This document shows positions 49,691-58,176 of a DNA stretch of 64,000 bases, one piece after another (positions within the stretch are counted from its first letter, which is position 1; every line of letters begins with the position of its first letter). The stretch is from Sulfurovum sp. (GTDB taxonomy: Bacteria; Campylobacterota; Campylobacteria; Campylobacterales; Sulfurovaceae): the NCBI GenBank assembly GCA_027082955.1, contig JALWTA010000012.1, positions 24,664-88,663 on the forward strand, read 5' to 3'. Below the pieces are notes generated by a model. That model was not told the origin of the DNA. It made no database searches and worked only from the letters and a program-made list of their open reading frames with translations. The position numbers and the translations under genes are program-made.

Positions 49691-50304
49691 GGAAGCCTGT
49701 AGCGTTCTTGGATGGCTTCATAGAGTGCTTCAGCCATCTTTTTGTAGCCTTTGGCATTGGGATGTACCTGATCACTTTTGAGTGAAGGGTCGGAGAGGAT
49801 GTCGCTGAAAAGACCGCTGACAAGCGGTGTGTCCGTCTCCTCGGCAACCTCATCATAGAGCGGAAGCGGATGCAGCCCAAAAAGTGAAATGTCCGGCACA
49901 GCGATCAAAATCACTTCACTCCCGTTGGTACGTATGAGAGAGATCATGGTTTTGAGATTCTCTTTCAGCTTTTTCATGGATCTTTTCTGAAGAATATCAT
50001 TGCCTCCGTAACAGAGCAGTGTGAGTTTTGGTTTGTACTGTTGCAGCAGTTGCGGCAGTCTTTTCAGCCCTTCTTTGGAAGTCTCTCCGTTTCTCCCCGC
50101 ATTGACGATACGCAGACCGGTCATAGATGCAAGGACGGAAGGATAGCTCTCATTTGGGTTTGCACCATGCCCGTATGTTAGGCTGTCGCCTGCGGCAAGG
50201 ATGGTGTCGGAAGTATGCAGTTGTTTTGGCATATTGGAACTGCCGTGTTTTTGGCAGGTCGTAACGGTAGCAATGACAAAAAGCAGAATGATCAGATATT
50301 TCAT
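49687..50304 (-). CDS. SGNH/GDSL esterase, TesA-like
   Basis: A 205-residue exported esterase. After an N-terminal hydrophobic segment with Cys at residue 17 (possible but non-ideal lipobox VTTC), the four SGNH blocks are seen: AAGDSLTYGHG (Ser), NAGRNGETS (Gly), CYGGNDIL (Asn) and DQVHPNAKGY (Asp, His). It resembles TesA-type lysophospholipase/thioesterases. The start ATG at 50302-50304 has no Shine-Dalgarno site, and TATAAT ends six bases upstream, so a leaderless mRNA is likely. Confidence 0.88.
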   Translation of the reverse strand: MKYLIILLFVIATVTTCQKHGSSNMPKQLHTSDTILAAGDSLTYGHGANPNESYPSVLASMTGLRIVNAGRNGETSKEGLKRLPQLLQQYKPKLTLLCYGGNDILQKRSMKKLKENLKTMISLIRTNGSEVILIAVPDISLFGLHPLPLYDEVAEETDTPLVSGLFSDILSDPSLKSDQVHPNAKGYKKMAEALYEAIQERYRLP

Positions 50305-50310
50305 GGGTCT

Positions 50311-50316
50311 ATTATA
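50311..50316 (-). promoter_or_regulatory. -10 box next to the GDSL esterase start
   Basis: TATAAT on the minus strand is six bases before the ATG, the same geometry as in hisJ and mntA. Confidence 0.45.
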
Positions 50317-50350
50317 GTGTTAGAAACTGATAATTCTTGCAATGTTTGTG

Positions 50351-50356
50351 TATAAT
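50351..50356 (+). promoter_or_regulatory. Probable mutS2 -10 box
   Basis: TATAAT, 22 bp before the mutS2 ATG, with AAAGGAGA between them. Confidence 0.5.
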
Positions 50357-50378
50357 ACGCTCAAAGGAGAGAGTGTCT

Positions 50379-52589
50379 ATGCAGATGAGTGAACGGACCA
50401 TTGTAAACAAACTGGATCTTGAAGGCTACATTGACCGTTTTAAGCAGTTCCTTGCCCGAGACAAAGCGGTTGCAATGCCGGGTGACATCAACCAGCATCA
50501 CCGATACATCAAAGCGCTTTCAGGTGTCCAGTTCCCCCCGCCCAAACAGGTACCCAACCTTGAACGTGAGTTGAACCTGATCAAAAAACAGGGAGTACTT
50601 GGTCTGGAAGAGATCTTTGCTTTTGTGACGATGATCTCCTACTTCAACCGTCTTAAAGCACTCTCTTTCCCTCAACCGCTTGGCAGTTGGATAGGCGAGA
50701 TCGAGATACCCGATGAGATCATGGAGATACTGGGGTACTTTACCGAAGAGGGGGAGATCAACCCCGAACGTGACCCTGACCTGATGGGGGTTGAACAGGC
50801 GCTCAAGCGCAACCGCAGCGAGATTAAGGAGACGCTCTACCGTCTGACACACAGTGCGAAGCTGGCAGACTATCTGGTCGATACACAGATACACTACCAT
50901 GGCGGAGAGGAGACCCTGCTGGTACGGGGCGGGTTTAACAATGCACTCAAAGCGACGGTAGCAGGAAGAAGTGCCGGAGGGTTTTTCTACATTATCCCGC
51001 AGGCTGTTACGCATCTGAAAGAGAAAGAGGCGGCACTGCTGAGCAGCCGTTCAGAGATCATCTACCGCTACTGTCAGGAGATCTCGGCACGCTTTTTCAA
51101 ATGGGAACGCTTTTTGGCATTCATAGACAAAGCCTATGACCGGTTCGACCACTATCAGGCGAGGGTGGCATTTGCCCGTGCCAACGAGTATGAGTTTGTG
51201 CTTCCGCAAAAGCAAAAGGGGGTTGTGCTGCATGATTTTGCTCACCCTGCCATAGAAGATCCAGTACCTGTCAGCATCGATATGAGCAAACCGATCCTGC
51301 TGATTACCGGTGTCAATGCCGGAGGTAAAACGATGCTGCTCAAATCACTGCTGAGTGCGGTCTTCATGAGCAAGTACCTGCTGCCGTTCAAGTGTGATGC
51401 GGCACGCACCCGTGTGGGGCACTACAAGAGCATTGAAGCGGTCATTGACGATCCACAGTCGGTCAAAAACGACATTTCGACATTTGCCGGACGAATGCAG
51501 GAGTTTGCCAAACTCTTTGAGAAACGTGATGCCATTGTCGGGGTGGATGAGATAGAGCTGGGAACCGACAGTGATGAGGCGGCATCGCTCTTTCGTGTGA
51601 TGCTTGAAGCACTCAAAGAGCGCGGCATCAGTTTTGTGGTGACAACCCACCACAAGCGTCTTGCCTCACTGATGGCGAGTGATGATGATGTGGAGCTTGT
51701 GGCAGCACTCTATGACGAGGAGCGGCGGGTTCCGATCTACACCTTTTTGCAGGGAAGTATCGGCAAGAGTTACGCGTTTGAAACAGCACAGCGCTACGGG
51801 GTACCGCCTGCCATTGTCAACCGTGCCAAAACCGTGTACGGGGAAGACAAGGAGAACCTCAATGAACTCATTGAAAAATCGACAGCACTTGAGCGGCAGA
51901 TGCGCCAGAAGATCGCACAGATCGAAGCAGAACGCAAAGCGGTAGAACGGCAGAAACTCAGGCTTGTAGAAGAGGAAGAGAAACTCAAAGAGCAGCACCG
52001 CAAAGCACTGGCAACACTGGAGAACCGCTACAATGCCGCGACCAAAAAGGCAAGAGAAGCACTGAAGGTTAAAGAGTCTGCAGAGGGCAGACGTTTGCTC
52101 AATGAAGCGCACAAACGCAAGAGTATGCCGGTGAAAGCTCCTCAAACACCCGCTGAACCGCTCAAAGAGGGAGACAAGGTAAAGTACCGCTCTCACAAAG
52201 GGAAGCTTCTCTCTATTCGCGGGGAGAATGCTACCATCATCGTAGACGGGCTTAAAATGCGTGTACCGCTTAAAGAGCTGAAGCGGCGGCAGGAGACGCC
52301 TAAAGCCAAAATACCGAAGCAGTCCAAAAAAGCAACACACCATGTAGATAAGGGAAGTGCCGGCGTGTCGGTGAAGTTGTTGGGTATGTATGCCGATGAG
52401 GCCATTGATACCGTTGACAAGTTTCTTTCCGATGCACTTGTCAACGGCTTGAATGAAGTGCAGATCATTCACGGTACCGGCAGCGGTGTGCTGGCGAAAC
52501 TGGTAACGGAGTATCTTAAAAAACACCCAAAGATACAGAAGTTCTACCGGATGCCGGGCAATCTTGGTGTAACCATTGTAGAGCTTTAA
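50379..52589 (+). CDS. mutS2: Endonuclease MutS2 with Smr domain
   Basis: A 736-residue MutS2. The core ATPase has Walker A LITGVNAGGKTMLLKSLL and Walker B IVGVDEIELGTDSDEAASL, then FVVTTHHKRLA. A long charged coiled coil follows (about residues 510-590), and the C-terminal Smr nuclease domain has LLGMYADEAIDTVDKFL and IIHGTGSGVLAKLV. It lacks the mismatch-recognition domain of MutS1; MutS2 limits homologous recombination and in some bacteria rescues collided ribosomes. ATG 50379 is chosen over upstream in-frame codons because AAAGGAGA fits it. Confidence 0.95.
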   Translation: MQMSERTIVNKLDLEGYIDRFKQFLARDKAVAMPGDINQHHRYIKALSGVQFPPPKQVPNLERELNLIKKQGVLGLEEIFAFVTMISYFNRLKALSFPQPLGSWIGEIEIPDEIMEILGYFTEEGEINPERDPDLMGVEQALKRNRSEIKETLYRLTHSAKLADYLVDTQIHYHGGEETLLVRGGFNNALKATVAGRSAGGFFYIIPQAVTHLKEKEAALLSSRSEIIYRYCQEISARFFKWERFLAFIDKAYDRFDHYQARVAFARANEYEFVLPQKQKGVVLHDFAHPAIEDPVPVSIDMSKPILLITGVNAGGKTMLLKSLLSAVFMSKYLLPFKCDAARTRVGHYKSIEAVIDDPQSVKNDISTFAGRMQEFAKLFEKRDAIVGVDEIELGTDSDEAASLFRVMLEALKERGISFVVTTHHKRLASLMASDDDVELVAALYDEERRVPIYTFLQGSIGKSYAFETAQRYGVPPAIVNRAKTVYGEDKENLNELIEKSTALERQMRQKIAQIEAERKAVERQKLRLVEEEEKLKEQHRKALATLENRYNAATKKAREALKVKESAEGRRLLNEAHKRKSMPVKAPQTPAEPLKEGDKVKYRSHKGKLLSIRGENATIIVDGLKMRVPLKELKRRQETPKAKIPKQSKKATHHVDKGSAGVSVKLLGMYADEAIDTVDKFLSDALVNGLNEVQIIHGTGSGVLAKLVTEYLKKHPKIQKFYRMPGNLGVTIVEL

Positions 52590-52600
52590 TGCCAAACTGG

Positions 52601-52606
52601 TATAAT
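52601..52606 (+). promoter_or_regulatory. Extended -10 box before yfgM-bamB
   Basis: TGGTATAAT (TGn extension) lies 33 bp before the start of the YfgM-like gene in a 49-bp spacer. Confidence 0.55.
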
Positions 52607-52638
52607 AGTATCTTAGTAATATTGTATAGGAGAACTGC

Positions 52639-53217
52639 GTGAGTATCAAAGATGAAGTTAATTATCTCAAGAATGAACTGAGCGGGGATGAAAAACTGCT
52701 TGAGAGTGCATTTAAACTTGAGTCACTCTATAAAAAATACAAACTTCCTATTTGGGGAGCGGTTGTGGCTGTTCTACTCTTTTTTGTAGTCAGTACAGGC
52801 ATGGATGCGCTTCGACAGTCCAGACTTGAAGCGGCAAATCAGGCACTGCTGACGCTTCAGAAAAATCCTGCCGACACACAGGCAAAAGCACTCTTAAAAG
52901 AGAAAGACCCTGCACTTTACGAACTATTTACTTTCTCGCAAGCAGCCGCACATAAAGACATGAAAGCCTTGAGTGCACTTGAAACGAGCAAGAACGATGT
53001 GGTTGCTGATATGAGTCGTTATTCTGTCGGTGCAATAGCGAAAAAACCTGTCGATTCAACCTACTATAAAGAGCTCTCCTATCTGGAAGAGGCTTATAGT
53101 GCGATCAAATCCGGTCATACCAAAATAGCGAAAGAGAAGCTGGAGTTGATCGATACGCGTTCACCACTTGCTACGTTTGCAAAACTTCTGGAACACACTA
53201 CACTAAAGGCACAGTGA
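52639..53217 (+). CDS. YfgM-like membrane-anchored helical protein
   Basis: A 192-residue protein with a short cytosolic N-terminus, one transmembrane helix (residues 36-55, LPIWGAVVAVLLFFVVSTGM) and a periplasmic TPR-like helical domain (SRLEAANQALLTLQKN and SYLEEAYSAIKSGHTKIAKEKLELI). This matches YfgM, an ancillary subunit of the Sec translocon linked to periplasmic chaperones. The start is GTG at 52639 after TAGGAGAACTGC. The next gene encodes a BamB-like lipoprotein, the same pair as yfgM-bamB in gammaproteobacteria, which supports the call. Confidence 0.8.
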   Translation: MSIKDEVNYLKNELSGDEKLLESAFKLESLYKKYKLPIWGAVVAVLLFFVVSTGMDALRQSRLEAANQALLTLQKNPADTQAKALLKEKDPALYELFTFSQAAAHKDMKALSALETSKNDVVADMSRYSVGAIAKKPVDSTYYKELSYLEEAYSAIKSGHTKIAKEKLELIDTRSPLATFAKLLEHTTLKAQ

Positions 53218-54230
53218 TGAAATATTTGCTCTTTCCGTTGTTGATTGCGGGAGTACTGTTTGTCTCAGGATGCAGTTCAAAACAGTATTTTGAACCACAG
53301 ACAACCTATGATGCAAGTGGTGCACAAAGCGCTTATGAAGGCAAAATTGTCAATGTCAACCGCAAAGGGGCTACGCTTGAAGACGGAAGATATATTGGAA
53401 AGTCCGGGATTGGAACACAGACAGTTGGGAAAGGTTTCCGTTTTTTAAATGAAAATGCCTATTACATACTTGCTGCCAATGACAGCGGTGATTTGAAGGT
53501 CATAGATAAGAAGAGTGGCAAAACGGCTTATACGATGACCCTGCAGCTGCCTATTGTGTCTGCAAGTATTCGGCATGGATTGGTTGCATATATCCTTGAG
53601 AACAATGCCTTTGGGCTTTACAGTCTTAAACAGCATAAGAAGCTGATAGAGAATCGTTCTGAAAGAACCTATGCCATTGATGCACGGGCGGCAAATCCGC
53701 TTTTTATTGACTCTTTGGTTGTGATGCCGATGCTTGATGGCAAGCTGATCATTTTTGATGTCAATAACCCTGAAAATGCCAAAGTGGTATATTTGAGCAG
53801 TAACAAGGTCTTTAACAATATTATCTATCTTGAACGTATGGGTGATTCACTGGTTGCTGCAACACCCAAAAAGCTTTTGACTTTGGGTGCCGAGGGTGAA
53901 TTTGAATATCGTGCCAATATTGCAGAGGTGGCACAAGAAGGTAAGTATATCTATCTTTTTACCAAAGAGGGATCGATTGTCAAGCTCAATATTACATTGG
54001 ATGTTCTGGCACAGAAGAAGTTCAAGTTTGCACAATATTCCGCAGCTGCTGCCGTAGGCGGAAAAGTATATGCCTTGGATATCAAAGGGTCGTTGATCGT
54101 GCTTGATGGTACTTTAAAACACTATAAGATATATGATGTCGGCAGTGTGGATACACCTGTATTTATTGCCGGTACAAAACTCTATAAAGACGGTACGGTC
54201 ATCCGTCTTGATAAGCTTGATTTCAAATAG
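53217..54230 (+). CDS. BamB-like beta-propeller lipoprotein
   Basis: A 337-residue lipoprotein. The signal peptide ends in the lipobox LFVSGC (Cys at about 19). The rest is a string of PQQ-like beta-propeller blades (GDLKVIDKKSGKTAYTMTLQLPIVSASI, GKLIIFDVNNPENAKVVYL, GKVYALDIKGSLIVLDG), fitting BamB/YfgL of the outer-membrane-protein assembly machine. ATG 53217 overlaps the stop of the YfgM-like gene by one base and has AAAGG seven bases upstream; a GTG one codon earlier is less likely. Divergence from E. coli BamB is large, so the call is structural. Confidence 0.78.
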   Translation: MKYLLFPLLIAGVLFVSGCSSKQYFEPQTTYDASGAQSAYEGKIVNVNRKGATLEDGRYIGKSGIGTQTVGKGFRFLNENAYYILAANDSGDLKVIDKKSGKTAYTMTLQLPIVSASIRHGLVAYILENNAFGLYSLKQHKKLIENRSERTYAIDARAANPLFIDSLVVMPMLDGKLIIFDVNNPENAKVVYLSSNKVFNNIIYLERMGDSLVAATPKKLLTLGAEGEFEYRANIAEVAQEGKYIYLFTKEGSIVKLNITLDVLAQKKFKFAQYSAAAAVGGKVYALDIKGSLIVLDGTLKHYKIYDVGSVDTPVFIAGTKLYKDGTVIRLDKLDFK

Positions 54231-54233
54231 CGC

Positions 54234-55049
54234 ATGTCCGATCTGCTTCAGGCATTCGAAGAGTACCTTACGATCACCAAAGCACTCGATGCGCTGACGG
54301 TCTTTTCCTATCTTGGTGATCTCAAGCAGCTTGAAGAAGCGGTGAAAAAACCGCTGACAAAGCTTGAGACAGCAGATGTACTCTCCTTTCTCTCAGGCTT
54401 TGAGAACAAACGTACCCTTAACCGAAAACTCTCCTCTATCAACACCTTTTTTGCTTTTTGCCACCGTCAGAACTTTACCCATGAAAAGATCAAAATACCT
54501 ATGGCGAAAGTTCCTAAAAACCTGCCCAAGTATCTCAGCCCCGAAGAGATCATGGCAGGGGTAGAGATGATAGATCGCAGTACATTGCAGGGGCTTCGGG
54601 ATTATGCGCTTATTTTGTTTCTCTATGCCAGCGGATGCCGCATTTCTGAAGCACTCAGTGCCCAGCGCAGCGACATTTTGGAAGGGTGGCTGAAAATCCG
54701 TTTTGCCAAAGGGGCAAAAGAGCGTGTTGTCCCGCTTGCCCCTGTTGCACTTGAGGCACTCGAAGCCTACCTTGAAAAACAGACCATGGCAAGCAGCTAC
54801 ATCTGGCTTAACTACAGAGGCGAGCCGCTAAGCCGCATCAGTGCCTACAAGATCGTCAAAAAGTACCTTGGTGTCTCACCCCACGTCCTACGCCACTCCT
54901 TTGCCTCTTCTCTCATCATCGGCGGAGCCGACCTGCGTGTGGTACAGGAACTGCTTGGACACAGCTCACTGGAGACGACGCAGATTTACACACATATTCA
55001 AAAGCAGAACCTCAAAGAGACGATGCTGCAGTTTCATCCGCTGCGATAA
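54234..55049 (+). CDS. Tyrosine recombinase, XerC/XerD type
   Basis: A 271-residue phage-integrase-family recombinase. The N-terminal SAM-like DNA-binding domain (about 1-95) is followed by the catalytic residues in SGCRISEAL (Arg), AKGAKERVVPL (Lys), HVLRHSFASSL (His-x-x-Arg), ELLGHSSLETTQIYTH (His and the nucleophile Tyr). It lies in a housekeeping operon three bases after bamB and has no phage genes nearby, so it may be the chromosome-dimer resolvase. It is shorter than the single XerH of Helicobacter/Campylobacter. No dif-like site was recognised. Confidence 0.85.
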   Translation: MSDLLQAFEEYLTITKALDALTVFSYLGDLKQLEEAVKKPLTKLETADVLSFLSGFENKRTLNRKLSSINTFFAFCHRQNFTHEKIKIPMAKVPKNLPKYLSPEEIMAGVEMIDRSTLQGLRDYALILFLYASGCRISEALSAQRSDILEGWLKIRFAKGAKERVVPLAPVALEALEAYLEKQTMASSYIWLNYRGEPLSRISAYKIVKKYLGVSPHVLRHSFASSLIIGGADLRVVQELLGHSSLETTQIYTHIQKQNLKETMLQFHPLR

Positions 55050-55067
55050 TTTGGGTAAAATAGCCTC

Positions 55068-55409
55068 ATGAAAACAATCGTCGAATTTTTACAGTCCAAA
55101 AAACTGGTATTTAAATCACTCAAACCCATTGCACCAAAAGAACTTGGCTCACGGAAAAAGATCTCTATCTGGCTGGGGATCGATCTGCAAGGCTACTATG
55201 CAGATGTGATGTGGCTTGAGAAGAAGAGCAGGGTGCTTCGTAAAGAGGCGCAGGAGTTGATGGGGCTGCATGAGAAACTTGAGAAGTATATTGACAGCAG
55301 TATTAAAAAAAAATACATCGTTATCAAAGCACCGCTTTGCTCCAAAGCCAAGGCATTGTTGGAAGAGCATGGGTGGAAAGTGTTTAAACAGGTAGTAAGT
55401 AGCAGGTAG
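55068..55409 (+). CDS. Unknown small basic protein
   Basis: A 113-residue protein of unknown function with a Lys-rich N-terminus, a beta segment (ISIWLGIDLQGYYADVMWLEKKSRVLRKEAQELM) and a C-terminal alpha/beta segment (KYIVIKAPLCSKAKALLEEHGWKV). No family was recognised. It lies 18 bp after the recombinase gene. The final residues VVSSR and stop are encoded by the heptad array that also contains the coaX start codon, so the tail is likely repeat-derived. Confidence 0.7.
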   Translation: MKTIVEFLQSKKLVFKSLKPIAPKELGSRKKISIWLGIDLQGYYADVMWLEKKSRVLRKEAQELMGLHEKLEKYIDSSIKKKYIVIKAPLCSKAKALLEEHGWKVFKQVVSSR

Positions 55410-55418
55410 GAGGTAGGA
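55391..55418 (+). repeat. Heptad array between the unknown gene and coaX
   Basis: Four heptads (GGTAGTA, AGTAGCA, GGTAGGA, GGTAGGA) cover the end of one gene and supply the ribosome-binding GGAG and part of the start region of coaX (GTG at 55419). The palindrome TGTTTAAACA at 55381-55390 precedes it where H1 would be. No H2 is present. Confidence 0.7.
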
Positions 55419-56078
55419 GTGAGGGGCAAGAAATTAGAATATCGGTTATTTGCTGATATAGGCAATAGCCGTATCCACCTCTATAATGGTAAAACTGTGG
55501 TACATCTATTGCCTGATGAAGCAATCAGCCGATACGCTGCCCAAAAGGTCTATTATATCTCTGTCAATTACCCTTTAGAAGCACGTATTCAGAAAGAAAC
55601 AGTATGGGAAAACATCTCCGATAAGGTACATATTGCCGGTGAATATGAAACGATGGGGGTGGACAGACGGGCGTTTTGTCTAAGCCATTACAGCGGTGTG
55701 TTTGTCGATGCGGGGTCGGCGATTACGGTGGATGTGCTAGAGGAGGGTACCTACAGGGGCGGATGGATTTTCCCCGGGATTTCGGCATTGTTGAAGAGTT
55801 ATAAAGAGATCTCTCCGGCACTGGAGGCTGAGCTTGAGAAAGAGATTGATTTGACACAGCTTCCGTTTACAACCAAAGAGCAGATAAGCTATGGTATAAT
55901 CGCGTCTATAAAATCACTCATAGTGCAACACAGCAAGGGCAAAAGTGTCTATTTTACAGGCGGAGACGGCAAGTTTCTCTCAACCTTTTTTGACCATGCC
56001 CTCTATGATGAAACACTGGTTTTTCAGGGCATGAAGCGGGCACTTCGTGCGAGTGAGGAATTAGGAATGAGGAATTAG
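55419..56078 (+). CDS. coaX: Type III pantothenate kinase
   Basis: A 219-residue CoaX, catalysing the first step of coenzyme A synthesis. FADIGNSRIHLY is the phosphate motif, VDRRAFCLSHYSGVFVDAGSAITVDVL the central block and GGWIFPGISALLKS follows. The start is GTG at 55419, right after the heptad GGTAGGA. The C-terminal EELGMRN lies in another heptad array, so both ends of this gene are shaped by repeats. Type III kinases are typical of Campylobacterota. Confidence 0.92.
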   Translation: MRGKKLEYRLFADIGNSRIHLYNGKTVVHLLPDEAISRYAAQKVYYISVNYPLEARIQKETVWENISDKVHIAGEYETMGVDRRAFCLSHYSGVFVDAGSAITVDVLEEGTYRGGWIFPGISALLKSYKEISPALEAELEKEIDLTQLPFTTKEQISYGIIASIKSLIVQHSKGKSVYFTGGDGKFLSTFFDHALYDETLVFQGMKRALRASEELGMRN

Positions 56079-56121
56079 GAATGAGGAATGAGGAATTTTG
56101 GTATGCATTGCTTTGCAATGC
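56055..56121 (+). repeat. Heptad array (six units) and H2 hairpin across the coaX stop
   Basis: Six units alternate GAGGAAT and TAGGAAT (56055-56096) and include the coaX stop codon. TTGGTAT leads to the perfect H2 GCATTGC-ttt-GCAATGC at 56105-56121, then TTCTATTTG. This is the longest array in the window. Confidence 0.85.
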
Positions 56122-56182
56122 TTCTATTTGGAAGGAAAAAGATGTTTACAAATCGAGTATTGAAAAATACAATAAAAAAAAT

Positions 56183-56231
56183 CTACCCGCTACCTGCTAC
56201 CCGCTACCTGCTTTCACCTCAAAGAGGTGAA
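56183..56231 (-). repeat. Reverse-oriented heptad element at the hisG start
   Basis: Four heptads CTACCCG/CTACCTG (56183-56210) are followed by H1, TTCACCTC-aaa-GAGGTGAA (56213-56231), which contains the hisG ribosome binding site. The coaX-hisG spacer thus holds two facing elements, like the truB-pcrA spacer. Between them I see only AT-rich sequence with a weak TATTG/CAATA hairpin. Confidence 0.75.
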
Positions 56232-56233
56232 TC

Positions 56234-56854
56234 ATGCTAACTGTCGCTCTCCCAAAAGGACGCATTGCAGAACAGACGCTGGAGATCTTTGCCAATATTT
56301 TTGGTGGAGAGTTTAAGTTTGAAGGGCGTGAGCTGATCATGGAGAAAGAGGGGTTTCGGTTCCTCAATGTTCGTAACCAGGATGTACCTACCTACGTGGA
56401 ACATGGCGCGGCAGATATTGGTGTGGTAGGGCTTGATGTCATTACCGAAAAAGAGCTTGATATCATTCAGCTTCTTGATATGCAATTGGGTAAATGTAAA
56501 GTTGCCATCGGTATCAAAAACGAAGATGAACTTGACTGGTCTCGTCCCAACATCAAGGTGGCTACCAAGATGGTCAACATCACCAAAAACTACTTTGCCA
56601 AAAAAGCGGTAGGGGTCGAGGTGGTCAAACTCTACGGCTCCATAGAACTCGCACCGCTTGTGGGACTTGCCGATGCCATTGTCGATATTGTCGAGACGGG
56701 CAATACCATGCGCGAAAACGGTTTGAAGGTTGCAGAGGATATCATGGACTCCTCTGCACACCTCATTGCCAACAAGAACAGCTTTTATGCCAAGAAAGAG
56801 GAGATCCTTTCTCTATATGAGCAGATCAAAGCTGTTGTAGAAAAAAATGGCTAA
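56234..56854 (+). CDS. hisG: ATP phosphoribosyltransferase, short form
   Basis: A 206-residue HisG_S, catalysing the first step of histidine synthesis. LTVALPKGRIAEQTLEIF is the family N-terminus; YVEHGAADIGVVGLDVI and LVGLADAIVDIVETGNTMRENGLKV are conserved, the last binding PRPP. The regulatory C-terminal domain of long HisG is absent, so a HisZ partner is expected elsewhere. The ribosome binding site GAGGTGA sits in a hairpin. It overlaps the methyltransferase gene by eight bases. Confidence 0.95.
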   Translation: MLTVALPKGRIAEQTLEIFANIFGGEFKFEGRELIMEKEGFRFLNVRNQDVPTYVEHGAADIGVVGLDVITEKELDIIQLLDMQLGKCKVAIGIKNEDELDWSRPNIKVATKMVNITKNYFAKKAVGVEVVKLYGSIELAPLVGLADAIVDIVETGNTMRENGLKVAEDIMDSSAHLIANKNSFYAKKEEILSLYEQIKAVVEKNG

Positions 56855-57551
56855 TACCACAGACTCCCTTGACCTCTACGCCAAAGTAGAGGATCTGCTC
56901 GAAAACCAAGAGGCGATTGCTTCCCTCTATGGCTACTACTACGAAACCCTCTCTCAGATCAGCTTTAAAACCCTGCTTGATGTCGGATGCGGCAGCGGTG
57001 CCTACCTTGCTGCTTTGCAGCAGCATTTTCCCCATATCAAAGCAAAAGGCATTGACCTCAGTCCTGTAATGGCGACACGTGCCAGAGCCAAAGGGGTAGA
57101 TGCCGAGACGGTTGATCTATGTGAGCTTGACGGCAGATTTGATGTGATTACCGCAGTGTTTGACATGATGAACTATCTGCCAAAAGAAGCGCTGGAAGGC
57201 TTTTTTGCCTGCATACGGGCACATCTGAATGAGGGCGGCTATTTCATGTTCGATGTCAATACGCTGTACGGGTTTGAAAATGTTGCTGTAGGTGCCTACA
57301 TCGTTGAAGATAAACACCGTTTTGTTGCCATAGACAGTGACTTTGATGAGGGCTGTTACAGCGCTGATTTTACTCTTTTTGAAAAAGAGAATGGCTACTA
57401 CCAACGCACCTCACAGACCATCGAACAGTTTTACCATACCACAGAAGATCTTGTCAACGCATCAGGCATGCAGCTTGTAGCAGATGAGTCATTATCACTA
57501 TATGGATTTGATGAGGCGGATAAGCGCTTTATTGTGTTGCAGAAGGTGTAG
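56847..57551 (+). CDS. SAM-dependent methyltransferase, unknown substrate
   Basis: A 234-residue class I methyltransferase. The SAM motif is TLLDVGCGSGAYLAAL (near residue 41), followed by KGIDLSPVMATRARAKG and FDVITAVFDMMNYL. The C-terminal half (YFMFDVNTLYGFENVAVGAYIVEDKHRF) resembles small-molecule methyltransferases of the same fold, but no substrate can be named. The ATG lies in the end of hisG, so the two are coupled, though a link to histidine synthesis is not evident. Confidence 0.85.
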   Translation: MANTTDSLDLYAKVEDLLENQEAIASLYGYYYETLSQISFKTLLDVGCGSGAYLAALQQHFPHIKAKGIDLSPVMATRARAKGVDAETVDLCELDGRFDVITAVFDMMNYLPKEALEGFFACIRAHLNEGGYFMFDVNTLYGFENVAVGAYIVEDKHRFVAIDSDFDEGCYSADFTLFEKENGYYQRTSQTIEQFYHTTEDLVNASGMQLVADESLSLYGFDEADKRFIVLQKV

Positions 57552-57583
57552 GAATATTTTTGCTTGGCATCATTTTGTACATA

Positions 57584-57880
57584 CTATGCTATCTCAAGCA
57601 CAGGTACACGATCAACTTTATAAGAAGTTTTCTTATATGCCTCATATAGGTCATAATTGTCTTGAAGGTTCATCCAAAACTGTGGTGTTGTACCAAAGTA
57701 GCGTGCGAGCTTGAGTGCCATTTGTGCCGAGATACCCCGTTTTTCATTGTAGAGTTCACTGAGTGTCTTAATGCCTACACCAAGGTTATGTGCCATTTTT
57801 GCCTGTGTGAGTCCCAGAGGCTGCGCAAACTCCTCTTTGAGGATGATGCCGGGATGGGTAGGGGGTCTTACTGTTCTCAT
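57584..57880 (-). CDS. HigA-type antitoxin
   Basis: A 98-residue helix-turn-helix antitoxin (HigA/VapI family). MRTVRPPTHPGIILKEEFAQPLGLTQAKMAHNLGVGIKTLSELYNEKRGISAQMALKLARYFG is a clear match to this class. The start chosen is ATG at 57878-57880, four bases after the toxin stop; a longer in-frame start at 57916 would overlap the toxin. The toxin-first order is characteristic of higBA modules, and HigA normally represses the operon. Confidence 0.9.
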   Translation of the reverse strand: MRTVRPPTHPGIILKEEFAQPLGLTQAKMAHNLGVGIKTLSELYNEKRGISAQMALKLARYFGTTPQFWMNLQDNYDLYEAYKKTSYKVDRVPVLEIA

Positions 57881-57884
57881 CAAG

Positions 57885-58172
57885 TTAACAACCTTTATTT
57901 CTTCTATCGTACTCATCGTGACTACATACACATACCAGGTATGCATAGTCGGTAGCGATATTCATCAAAATCCGATATTGTGTACCGGGGATACGGATAG
58001 AGTATCTATCTTTATCTTTTTTGCAAGTCATTTTTTTGAAGTGCAACGATGTATGATAAGGGTCTTTCTCAAACAGGTCTAAAGCATTCTCAATTTCAGC
58101 TTTGGAAAGGACATGTTTCTTGATCAGTTGTTTTTTGGTACGTAGGTACTGGGAGGTTTTGATAATCTCCAT
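57885..58172 (-). CDS. RelE/HigB-like toxin
   Basis: A 95-residue toxin of the RelE superfamily, probably a ribosome-dependent mRNA endonuclease. The C-terminal sheet is CKKDKDRYSIRIPGTQYRILMNIATDYAYLVCVCSHDEYDRR, with the usual ending of basic and aromatic residues. The start ATG is at 58170-58172, four bases after the stop of the upstream gene and just before the antitoxin gene. The N-terminal helices (YLRTKKQLIKKHVLSKAEIENAL) fit the family. Confidence 0.83.
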   Translation of the reverse strand: MEIIKTSQYLRTKKQLIKKHVLSKAEIENALDLFEKDPYHTSLHFKKMTCKKDKDRYSIRIPGTQYRILMNIATDYAYLVCVCSHDEYDRRNKGC

Positions 58173-58176
58173 GGGA

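Noticed and set aside
51666..52649. 327-codon minus-strand frame opposite mutS2
   Set aside because: Shadow of the MutS2 coiled-coil and Smr region.
54234..55049. Prophage or integrative element at the recombinase gene
   Set aside because: Only a single Xer-type gene inside a housekeeping run; no phage genes, attachment repeats or composition change.
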